DNA from: Agapetus fuscipes
Lineage: Eukaryota > Arthropoda > Insecta > Trichoptera > Glossosomatidae
Assembly (NCBI GenBank): GCA_951799405.1
Contig: OX637363.1
Span: 2,542,001 to 2,606,000, forward strand
Length of the DNA: 64,000 nt
Reading direction: 5' to 3'
In this document: positions 42,501 to 54,500 of the stretch, piece by piece
How the letters are laid out: each line of letters begins with the position of its first letter
Numbering within the stretch: the first letter of the stretch is position 1
Program-made: the position numbers and the translations under genes
Notes under the pieces: generated by a model
Database searches by the model: none
Told to the model about the DNA's origin: nothing
The model's input: only the letters and a program-made list of their open reading frames with translations

Positions 42501-45500
42501 AACACCGCTGTGACAGCATTTTATGATATATTAAATTACTCCATTGATCAATTCATACCTACCCGACGCTTAAACCGCAACCACCATTTTCCATTATGGT
42601 ATAGTGCACCCTTGATAAAGATCACTAGGGAAAAAATTCGCTACCATAATAAATTTATGAAATTTAAAAACCCTTCTGACTATCATACTTTCACATTACT
42701 ACGATCCCGTCAGAAAGCTATGGCCAAGGAGTGCTTTTCTCAGTTCATTATTTCCGCTGAAACTAACATACAAGAAAACCCTAGAGCATTCTGGAGCTTT
42801 GTTAAAAGCAGACGCAAAAATAATTCAATTCCCATGTGTATGTCTACTGATGGAACAAATTCTGTTAATGGTGGCAAGGAAATCTCCATCGCTTTCTCCG
42901 ATTACTTTTTCTCTATGTTTGATCATGACACCCATAGTTCCACCGTTCATTCTTCTGAGCCAGGAAAACCTAACCTGACTGGCCTTGGTTGTTGTTCTAC
43001 TGACAGAAATATTTTAACTACATATCTCTCCAACCTTGACGTAACGAAGGGTGCTGGTAGTGATGGGGTGCCGCCTCTGCTTCTTGCCAGATGTGCTGAG
43101 GTTGTGGCGGAGCCGCTCTCCATACTCTTCTCACGCTCCTTAAGAGAGGGTATTTTCCCTGACATATGGAAAGAGGCTCTAGTGTCTCCTATTTATAAAT
43201 CTGGTCCCAATAATTTGATCAAAAACTACCGTCCGATTTCAATTTTGTCTGCTATAAGTAAACTCTTCGAGCGTGTAATATACGACCAACTTTATGGTTC
43301 TCTCAAATCATCATTCAGCGACCAACAGCACGGTTTCCTTCGCAATAGATCTGTTTTATCTAATCTCTTACCTTTCACTGACTATGTATTTTCTAACATG
43401 CACAGTGGACTGCAGACCGACGTTATCTACACCGATTATGCCAAGGCTTTTGACAGAGTAAATCATAACATTCTGTTGAGCAAATTGAGTAAGCTCGGAA
43501 TCCACGGTGATCTTCTAAGATGGATAGAATCCTATATCCGTAATCGTCGTCAGGCAGTGGTAATAGGAGGCTACAAATCAAACTTTGTCACCATTCCTTC
43601 CGGTGTTCCCCAGGGATCGCATTTGGGACCCCTTTTCTTTACTTTGTATATCCACGATATTGGTGACTGTTTTCTTCATGCAGAGCATCTCCTATTTGCT
43701 GACGATATGAAGATTTTTTTGAGAATCTCTGATTCATCTGACTGTGCAAGACTTCAATTAGATCTCGATCGGCTTTCAGAATATTGTGCTGCCAATAGAC
43801 TATCCATTAATGTTAGCAAATGTCACAAGGTCTCGTTCTCACGTAAACTTTCACCCTTAAATCATATTTATTATATTAACAATTTTCCTATCGAGTCTGT
43901 TGACCGGGTACGAGATCTGGGTGTCATAATGGATAGCAAACTCACCTTCGTGAATCATATTGACAATGTCTTGGAGAGATCATTCAGGGTGCTCGGGTTC
44001 ATTTTGCGAACTTGCAAACCCTTCAAAAAAGTTACGGTATTAAAAGTTCTCTACACAACAATGGTTCGCTCACTTCTTGAGTACATGTCCCCTGTTTGGT
44101 CCCCCTCTTATGCGGTGCATATAAAACGTATCGAGAGAGTACAAAAAAGATTTATAAAACACATAAATTATAAGTTTAACTTATCTTTTCCTGATTACAA
44201 GTCAGCCCTTGACTATCATAAGCTGGACTCTCTAGAGCAGTGTTTTTCAACCTTTTTCATGACACGACCCCCCTAGTATCAAAAAATATTTCGCGACCCC
44301 CCAACCTTTTTTTTAATACATTAAATTAATATTCTTATCGACTTTTTATTTAAGTCTCACAAATTATATGTATGTTGTATAAAAAAACTGAAGTTTTCTT
44401 GACCTCTCGCGACCCCCCTACAGAGGCTCCGCGACCCCCCAGGGGGTCGCGACCCACAGGTTGAAAAACGCTGCTCTAGAGGATAGGCGTGTTGTTTGCG
44501 ACATGATGTTAATCCACGGCATTTTGCACAACAAAATTGATAACCCTGATATCTTGTGTATGTTATCCCTCAACATTCCAACTCGCAGAACCAGGCACAC
44601 GGTAGACCAACTCTTTCATCTCCCTGTGTGTCGCACTAACTATGCTCAGAGCGCGCCAATTTACCGGGTCTGTGAAACTTATAACAAGTGTTTCAGTAGC
44701 ATTGATATTTTTCATTTAGAGACGGCGCACTTTCGCAAAGCGGTGGGTGCTTCACTCAGGGAGAACTGATTTTCTTTATTTTTAAATTTACATTTTTTTT
44801 CACATCATATTCTGTTTTGAGAGCAGTATTTTTTTTTTTCTTGTAATTAGTTACTTGTAATTAACATCTTGTAATTATTTCCAACTTCCTAAATTTTATA
44901 TCCGTGGCAACATATAATTGGCCATGTTTTTTTGTAATTGCTACTATTATATTTCTTATGTAACGCTGTTTGTTGTCCTATGAAAATAAAATAAAAAATA
45001 AAATAAAAAAATCTCGACGACTTCCTCCTTGCGAACCAATCCAAGGACGATCTTTGTCGACAATCGCATCTTTGGCCTTTCATCTGCCCCCAGAATGTTT
45101 TCAACCCTCACAAATTGGGTAGCCCAACTACTTACTGCTGCGACGAGATATCCGGACAATCGTTTATCTCGACGACTTCCTCCTTGCGAACCAATCCAAG
45201 GACGATCTTTGTCGGCAATCGCATCTTTGGCCTTTCATCTGCCCCCAGAGTGTTTTCAACCCTCACAAATTGGGTAGCCCAACTACTTACTGCTGCGACG
45301 AGATATCCGGACAATCGTTTATCTCGACGACTTCCTCCTTGCGAACCAATCCAAGGACGATCTTTGTCGGCAATCGCATCTTTGGCCTTTCATCTGCCCC
45401 CAGAATGTTTGCAACCCTCACAAATTGGGTAGCCCAACTACTTACTGCTGCGACGAGATATCCGGACAATCGTTTATCTCGACGACTTCCTCCTTGCGAA

Positions 45501-48500
45501 CCAATCCAAGGACGATCTTCGTCGGCAATCGCATCTAGCAGTAGATATCCTACAATCTCTGGGGTGGTATGTAAATCTCCAGAAGTCAGTGCTCTTCCCC
45601 ACTCAACAATTAGAGTACTTGGGAATCGTTTGGGACACGCATAACAATTGCAAATTCCTTTCTTACCGGAAGCAAGAGGCATTGTGCCACTCACTTCGAG
45701 CAATACTGACTTCTCGAAAATGGTCCTTAAAACTGGCGGAAAGTCTCCTAGGAAGACTAAACTTTGCCAGCTTCATGGTCGCCTCCACTGCAGACAATTG
45801 CAGATAGCGAGCAGGCCACTGAAGCACCTGTCACCAAGAAGGTCTTTCTTGCCGGAAGCAAGAGGCATTGTGCCACTCACTTCGAGCAATACTGACTTCT
45901 CGAAAATGGTCCTTAAAACTGGCGGAAAGTCTCCTAGGAAGACTAAACTTTGCCAGCTTCATGGTCGCCTCCACTGCAGACAATTGCAGATAGCGAGCAG
46001 GCCACTGAAGCACCTGTCACCAAGAAGGTCTTTCTTGCCGGAAGAAAGAGGCATTGTGCCACTCACTTCGGGCAATACTGACTTCTCGAAAATGGTCCTT
46101 AAAACTGGCGGAAAGTCTCCTAGGAAGACTAAACTTTGCCAGCTTCATGGTCGCCTCCACTGCAGACAATTGCAGATAGCGAGCAGGCCACTGAAGCACC
46201 TGTCACCAAGAAGGTCATGACAAATGACCGAGGACAGCTTACAAGTAATAGAGTGGGGGATAGGGAATGCGAACGAATCAAGTTCCATCCACAGGGAAAC
46301 CTGCGAACGTTTCTTGACAACAGATGCGTCAGACTAAGCTTGGGGAGCAACTCTGGACGACTTGATGCTGTCAGGACAGTGGACCGTTCAAACAAAAGAA
46401 GCGGCACTCCAAACGAAAAGAGTTGTTCGCTGTTTTCACAACCCTGCAACGCACAGCGCACGACCTTTCTGGCTCCGAAATTCTGGTACAATCAGACAAC
46501 AAGACAGTAGTCGCCTACATCCGCAAGGAAGGGGGCACCAGATCCAAAACACTCCTAAATCTTACCCGAGATCTGTTGACTCTGGCAGGCCAATGGGAAA
46601 TCTCGCTAACAGCGCAGTACCTACCGGGAAGATACAACGGAGACGCGGATCACCTATCAAGAGGAAGATCCCCTCCAGAGTGGCATCTTTTATCAACAGC
46701 AACGAAGGCCATTTTCAATCATTTCGGAGTACCAGATATAGACCTGTTCGCATCCACGACGGCACACATGAGTTCAACTTACGTATCCAGAGACTCCACA
46801 GACTCATGCGCAATCTTTCAAAACGCAGGAGTAGAATACCCATCCCAACACATCATCTAATCAATTGGCAAGGTATCTAGCGCAACTGTTCATAAACAAA
46901 AAACTGTCATACAGGACTATACTGGTACACAAGTCAGCCATCGTAACCTTCTGCAACCCAATGATGGAAAAGAATCTCAGCTCAGATTTCCTAGTGAAAC
47001 ATACATTAAAAGCCATAGCAATGGTAAGGATTAACCCTCCTAAGTCCCCTGTGTGGAATCCGCAGATAGTGAAAGACTGGCTAGTCAGGAACACTCCTCG
47101 TTCAGATTCTCTCTATGAAGTTGCGTGTAGAACAGCAATCTTACTTCTGTTATCCTCAGGAAGAAGAGTACACGATCTGACCTTGCTAAATATCACAGAA
47201 GGAAACATTCTAGACGAAGGCACATCAATTGTGTTAATTCCATTTGTTGGATCAAAAACAGATACACTTCTGGAATCCAAGGAACACAACGTCAACCCAG
47301 TCTTCTGGATAAGGAAGCTGATTGAACTATCACGCGAAAGGAGATCAGGACAAAATATTTATAACCTGTTCATCAGCACTCGAGGACAAGTGAAGGCAGC
47401 TACAAGAACAATCATAGGAGGATGGGTAAAGAACACGCTAAAATCAGCAGGAGTAGAGGCCACTCCCGGCAGCACACGTTCAGCGGTCGCATCACTTAAT
47501 TGGCTGGAGAACTACCCAATAGAAAACACTTTCAGAAAATACTATCAGAAAGAGATGTTGAAACATACAGCTCCAGAAGATCCCTCCCTATTTCAACCAG
47601 TTAATATCAAATAAAGACGTCCCCGGTCACCAGGAGATAATAGACAGATCTCTCATAATATGGACTCCAGACATCTCTCAGAACACATAATGGGGGAGTT
47701 TTACCTACCATTAAAACTCTTATTATGTTTCTATAGATGTCTGGAGTCCAGGTAACCCCTACCTGGTGTATTATGAGCTTTATGACAAATGGCGACCGGG
47801 TTATGGGGGAACTGGAAATAGGGAAACAGGAAATAGGGAAAAAGCGACCATAGAGTAGAAAAGTGCCTAAAGTGTAAAAAAGTGCAAATCAAAGACCCAG
47901 GAATAGACTAAAAAACCACATAAAAGGGAAAAAGTGATTGTTTCTCTCATAATATGGACTCCAGACATCTATAGAAACATAATAAGAGTTTTAATGGTAG
48001 GTAAAACTCCCCCATTATATCAATTTCAGTACTGTTTGGTTGAAATTTTGCACACATCTGATAATATATTTATGTCCAATATTGTCTTTATGCTCCTAGG
48101 CTAGTTAAAAAAACATCACTAAGCTACACATTTAGTGTAACTTCTCAACGCGTTTTCCTCGAAGGGGTCGCATGTGAAGGGGCACATGACAACCTCAAAG
48201 GTTTTAAAAATGTGCTTGAAAAACTATTCCGCGCTGGGGGTATTCATATAACCAGAATATTCAGAAGCGAAAAGGTCGAATTTGTGAATTTTGCTATTTT
48301 TGTTTACAGGTTCATCCAGAGATCATAGTCACCGATCAAGATGTGGGAATCAATGCTGATGTGCAGATATCCTGCTTCTCCAGTGACAACCTGGGCGACA
48401 CGGAAGCCTGCCAAGCATTCACAATCACAACGGAAAAGGTAAATAAACGGTCACACATGTGCAAGGTTATTCATTAGATTCCGCCCATACCAGTGTTTGT

Positions 48501-51500
48501 GCAGGGTTTCGAGGAACCATTTTAAATCTTTACCAGCCTGCTTCTTCCTTCTCCTGTTTCAATCCTAGGATTGGTTTGCAGCAATATCTTTTACTCTTCT
48601 TCTCCATTCTTCCCTGTCTTGTGCGGCTCTTTTCAGGTATGCATATGTTGAGCAGCGCACGTCCACCAGCAGGTCCTCCAGGTACTCTTGGCGTGGGCGT
48701 CCCCTTGAGTTGGTCCCCTCGGTCATCCCCTCCATTATGGCATTGCTAAACCAAATTAAAAGAAAAATATTCATTAGTGAAATACTCGTAGTTACTATAT
48801 TCTTTTTGGTTTACCAAAACCTGCTCAAATCGACTACCGGTAGCTTTATCAAAATGAAAAATGCTTGACATTCCGATAAACATTCTGCAATATGTTCCAG
48901 CTGGGAGAGGGCCAATTCCTCGCAGAGATCTACTTGAACAAGAGGCTGGACTTTGAATCCCGGACCTCCTTCAGACTGGGCCTCAAGGCTGAAGATGCAG
49001 CCGTTGAGAATCAGCTGTCTGCGCTGGCGACAGTTTCCATCGACATTCTGGATGTGCAGGATCAGCCGCCAGTCTTTTTAAACGCTCCGTATTCAGCAAC
49101 TGTTCCAGAGAATACACAAGAGGTTAATATTTTTCTAGGTTATTGGTCTAAAAATGGTTTGGATGTAGGAATAAGAAAGGATAGTAGGGAAGAGAGGAAT
49201 CCTGGGCAAAACTGGAGAGGACTACAACTCGCAGAAATCAAATTCGATGTATTTCAACATGCCAGTATTTGGAAACACGAGAGAATTTTACAATTAAAAA
49301 AATGACTTAAGACGTCAGACAAGTCTTCTTCCTCTTTTAATTTTTTAGTTGTTAGACAAAATGATACCTATTAGGCCTCAGAATCGTCTTCTTCTTCTTA
49401 TATTATTAATTATCATATTAAATTCAGACCGGTTATAAAGCATATAATAGATAGAAATTTATTGCCAACGCTACGCTCTGGTCCGTAGTCTAGTGGATAA
49501 CACTTCTGACTCGTAAATGGAAGGTTGGGGGTTCGATTCCCTGTGGAGCACAAAAAATATACCATTTATTTTTTCAAATATGCTCTTCGCTGGGTGAAAA
49601 ATTCATATACCTTTACCAAAGACCTGTCATCAATAGGTCCATCCAGCCTTACAGCAGCTGGGTCTTGCTAGAGTATTGGCACTTTGTAGCGACGACCAAG
49701 CTCGTAAACATATCTGCGGCACTACAACAAGTGTCATAGACCCCTAGAGTCTCTGAAATCTAGGGAGTCTCTCGCACAGGATTTCTTAAAAAGAAAAAGT
49801 ATTTTGCTTGTAGACTCACGCATACTCATTTTCAATTGACTAAAGAAAAAAAACAACCCCAGGCTATTGTTTGCTTCATTTACATATTTCTTCCAGGGAA
49901 CATCAATCATGGATATCTATGCAAAAGATGGCGATACCGGGGATGACACTCGCGGCATTCTCATCACAATAGAAGGAGACCACCTTGGATACTTCAGGCT
50001 CAGTCCAAAAGGGGAAACCGGAAAGTCAGTTCTGGAGACATCGTCCACTCCGCTGGATAGAGAGAACAAAGATGTACTGCAAGACGGAGGAGTGTACAGC
50101 TTCTTTGTCAAGGTCTGTCTAATATACTGTTCTGCTTCTCATTATTTGAGTTTAATTGTACATTGAAGCTTAATAAATAATAAATTACTCCTTAATTGAT
50201 GTTCAGTTAAGGTTGTGGCAGCCCGATACAAATATCGGCGCCAACCTGAAGTTCCCTTTTCTACCACCAGGTGAAGAACAACCTGTGACGTGGAAGTAAA
50301 CGCCACGCCACGAAGCAAGCATCTCCTTCTTCCTCTTCCCTTTTCTACTCGGACCGCCGACCTGAGTAGACGTTCCGTCACGCCCTGACCAACCGTCCAT
50401 CTTGTCTTTTGTATTCCAATCTAACCTTGTGTTGAGAATTCTCTGTCCGTTCCAACACCTGTGTTAAGCTTAATTGTTCACCCATTTATTTGTAGTGTTC
50501 CTAATATTAATTAATCAGATATTAATTAACTATTCCTCTGTGTAACTTTCTCATAAATAAATGTCAATGTGTTTCGTGAACTGCATTCCAGTGTTCCCTT
50601 CCGATTAAAATTCAAATCCTATCTTTCACCACCCGTTCTTCGTTAAAAGGTTAACCTTTTCGTCTTTGAATATTCTGGCTGTATAAAAACTCAAGTACGG
50701 AATACTTTTTCAAGCACATTTTAAAAACATTTATTGTTTCCTACCTTTATTGATTGACGACACTTGTGAACAAACTATGTGCACAGTCACTTGTATTAGT
50801 TATTCAAGAACAAAAATCACAAAGGTTTAGCTCAATTCACTTGCAGACTTTTGAATTATTTAACACAGATGTCAGGAATAAGTTCAAAGTTGGATGACGT
50901 CTATGATTGACAGCCGCACTGTATGCAAGTTTACACTTGACGCCTATGCATGTCACCTGCAGTTAAAGAGTTAATATAATTTGTTTAATTTTCAGGCAAC
51001 GGAACTCATCAACAACGAGATTCCGTCAGATTATTCCGTCACCCAAGTTACAATCGTCATAACCGACACAGACGACCACAAACCAACCTTCAATCAAAGA
51101 GTCTTCAACGTTTCCATCCCAGAAAATATAAAAATCGGCACGTCCGTTCCGGGGCTGTCGATTTACGTTGAAGACGAAGATCTAAACGTCAATAGCAGAT
51201 ACAACTTGAGCATTCGCAACGTTTACAATGCAGAAAACGTCTTTAAAATCAGTCCAGCATATGGAGAGGGTCGCACTGCAATCGCCATCAAAGTCAACGA
51301 CGGTTCAAAGCTAGATTATGAGACAGACGACTCAAAAAGGTCCATGAGTTTTGACATTATCGCATCAGTCGACAACGCAGACATCACATCGGCGAGAATC
51401 AACATCAAACTTTTAGACACAAACGACAACCCACCAATTTTCGCCGAAAAAAGCTATAAAGTCAACGTTTTGGAAGACGTTGAGGAAGGTTTTAAAATTG

Positions 51501-54500
51501 CCGATTTGAAAGCGACCGACAAAGATTCGGGCACTTTTGGAAACTTGCAATATACCTTGACGGGTTTCGGATCCGAGTTTTTCCGGACTCTGAAGAATGA
51601 AGGTGGATTGTTTGTGAATAAGCCGTTGGATTATGAGAAGCAGAAGAGTTATAGCTTGACGATGGTGGCCAGAGATGGAGGTGGGAGGATTTCGACGGTG
51701 GATGTGTTTGTGGATGTTTTGGACGTGAACGACAATGCTCCGATGTTTGAAATGCAAGAATACTCCAGGACTATAAGAGATGGCGCAACCACTTTTGAGC
51801 CTCAATTCTTTGTTAGAGTAAGTACTCGAACAGATTAATCATTATTATTATATAGTGTTACCAGCGTATGATAGTATTAATTCATCACGCTAGTGGAACA
51901 AAGCTTTGCTATGGAATCATCCACTATGTTGGAGAAAACAAGAACAGTCGAGAAACGTCCGTATAAACATATAAATAATAATAATATTAGGATGATTTAT
52001 TTGGTGAGCGCTGTTTTGTGTGTATCACACCTCAAGAGCCCTCTGCGAGCTTGGTCGTCGCTGTAGAAAGCGCCAATTCTCAAGCAAGACCCAGTTGTTG
52101 TAAGGTTGGATGAACCTTTCAGTGACCGGTCTTTGGTAAAGGTTTATGAATTTTTCAACCCAGCGGAGAGCACATTTTCAAAAAATAATAAAAATTCAAA
52201 ATTAAGTATGATTGGAGCCATCGTTAGCACTTTAGTCAATTTCAAATGAGTTATTTTAAAAGAATGGGAGAAAATATTTATTCTGAAATGTATTTGCCTA
52301 TACCCTATGCACGCTCCTGTGAAACTCTAATTTAATCTAATCTAATCTAAGTTGCAAAATATATGTAACATTAAAGATTCACATTATATGCACTTTCACA
52401 AACAGACATGTACAAGTTCGTGCTTAAACATGCCGCATGTGGACCTACAATATAAAAACCTGAATCTCACATGGACATAGACCCTGCAACTCTTGCCGAC
52501 CTTCCCTGAAAAGAGGGGTGACATTGGCAAAGTGAACCATTTTCTACAGCATGGGTGGTCAGCCGTATACCAACCTATAAGTCAAGGAACATACACAATT
52601 AACTGATACTTGATAAAGACATTTCTTATTCCAGGCTTCAGACAGGGACGGGCCGGATCAGGGTGGCGGCAGAATCATGTACAGCATTGTATCCGACAAC
52701 AGCATATCCAATACAGGGAACGTGTTCAGTGTGGATGACAACTCTGGGGAAATTAAGATCTTCAACTCTGTGGATTCTATGGACACACTGAGGGGGCAGT
52801 ACGAACTGGTGGTGAGAGCGACTGATCAAGGTAATTTTGTTTTTTTAAGAAATCCTGTGCGGGAGACTCTCCCTAGATTTCAGACTCTACGGGTCTATGA
52901 CACTTGTTGTAGTACCGCAGAGGTGTTAACGAGCTTGGTCATCGCTACAAAGCGCCAATACTCAAGCAAGACCCAGTTGCTCTAAGGCTGGATGGACCCT
53001 TAGTGACCGGTCTTTGGTAATCGAATACAATTTTTTACCAGCGAAGAGCAAATTTGAAAATATATAAATGGTATATTTTTTGTGCTCCGTCGGGATTCGA
53101 ACCCACAACCTTCCACTTACGAGTCCGAAGTGTTACCACTGGACTACGGACTGGTCGGTACAGCGCAGCGATTACATGTTACTTGAAGGAGAGTACATTA
53201 CCGACTGATTACATTACGTCAAGGAGAGCAACAGTGCAAATCTATCTAACCATAGACTAGACTATATCTAATATCATACGTAATATTCCTTGACTTATAG
53301 GTTGGTATGAGGCTGACCACCCATACTGTAAAAAATGGTTCACTTTGCCAATGTCACCCCTGTTTCAGGGAATGTCGGCAAGAGTTGCAGGGCTTATGTT
53401 CATTTGAGTTTGGATTTTATTTGTAAGTACACAATCAGCATTTGTAAGCGCGAACTACACGTGTTTGTTTGTGGGCATACATCTGAGAGCTTTGAATGAA
53501 TATATCCTTGCAACTTAGATTATAGATATAGATTATATAGATACGTATTGTTATGATTTTACTGGGGTTCTCTTTTAATTAAACTGCAATTATTTATTTT
53601 AAGAAAATTTATTTTACACGGTTTGGTTCACAATTTACAACAAATTATAATCTGTGCTTATTGGTCTCTCTGCACCATTGCAGTCCCTATATATGTATGG
53701 AAGATTGTAATTTTTGTAAAGATATCACACAGTTGGAGTTGCAATAACACAGAATTAGTTTTTAGATAAATTAAATAGTGTGTAAAATTGTATATTTTTA
53801 AGAATATTAGACAGTTGGAGTAGCGATAAGACTGTATTAGTTTATAGAAACTACAATCAAGTCCTTTTATTCTCCTTTACAATCTTATTCCTGTCGATCT
53901 GTATTTCACTCGATCTAGCTGTTCCTTGACTTATAGGTTGGTATGCGGCTGACCACCCATGCTGTAAAAATGGTTCACTTTGCCAATGTCACCCCTGTCT
54001 CAGGGAAGGACGGCAAGAGTTGCAGGGTGTATGTCCATTTGAGATTTGATTTTTATGTTGTAGGTTCACATGAGGCATGTGCAAGCGCGAACTTGTACGT
54101 GTCTGGTTGTGAGAATGCATGTAATGTGAATCTTCAGTGTAACATATCCTTGCAACTTAGATTAGATTAGATTAGCACACGCACGGTCCGGCCAATCGCT
54201 AAATGGCTATTCGCCTGTTCAAACAGTCGCCAGCCGGACAGCCCATAGGTAAATACCTTCGTGCAGACCAAGCGCCACAGATAAACAATAATACCTATTA
54301 AAGGAGCTTATGTACTTGTAGTTCCTTTACATATATATTAACAAAAGAGATCTTTCTCGCATATTCCAGCTCATTCTTTGATTTCTCGCTCACTCGAGAA
54401 TGCCATTCTATGCACTACCACCAGCATGGACTACTCCCAGATTGTTGTGCCCACACTATCGTGCGCATAGGTACTTTGATTTCATAATTCGTAACAGTGT

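Larger units (their letters stand above)
40440..45012 (+). mobile_element. LINE (Jockey/CR1-like) inserted in the DIRS RT gene
   Basis: 5' leader 40,440-40,719, ORF1 40,720-41,487, ORF2 41,673-44,769 (interrupted by H4), 3'UTR and (AAAATAA)n tail to 45,012. The DIRS sequence breaks at 'cgtttatctc' on the left and resumes at 'atctcgacgac' on the right, so about 5 bp ('atctc') is shared. Nearly full length; both ORFs were intact before H4 arrived. Confidence 0.85.
38453..48018 (+). mobile_element. DIRS-type retrotransposon, complete ends, filling cadherin intron 3
   Basis: It is bounded by inverted terminal repeats (38,453-38,663 and about 47,781-48,018). An internal complementary region (47,651-47,750) carries the complement of both outer ends back to back, the diagnostic DIRS arrangement for circular replication. 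Order inside: undefined gag-like region, reverse transcriptase, RNase H, tyrosine recombinase. I see no methyltransferase domain between RNase H and recombinase, which many DIRS1-like elements have. A LINE (about 40,440-45,012) interrupts the RT. A stop codon and frameshifts plus tandem expansions make this copy defective. Without the LINE the element is about 5 kb, a normal DIRS length. Confidence 0.88.

Noticed and set aside
50205..50645. Complete LTR retrotransposon
   Set aside because: Only one LTR-like stretch, no second copy, no gag/pol or primer-binding site identified; kept only as a low-confidence repeat.
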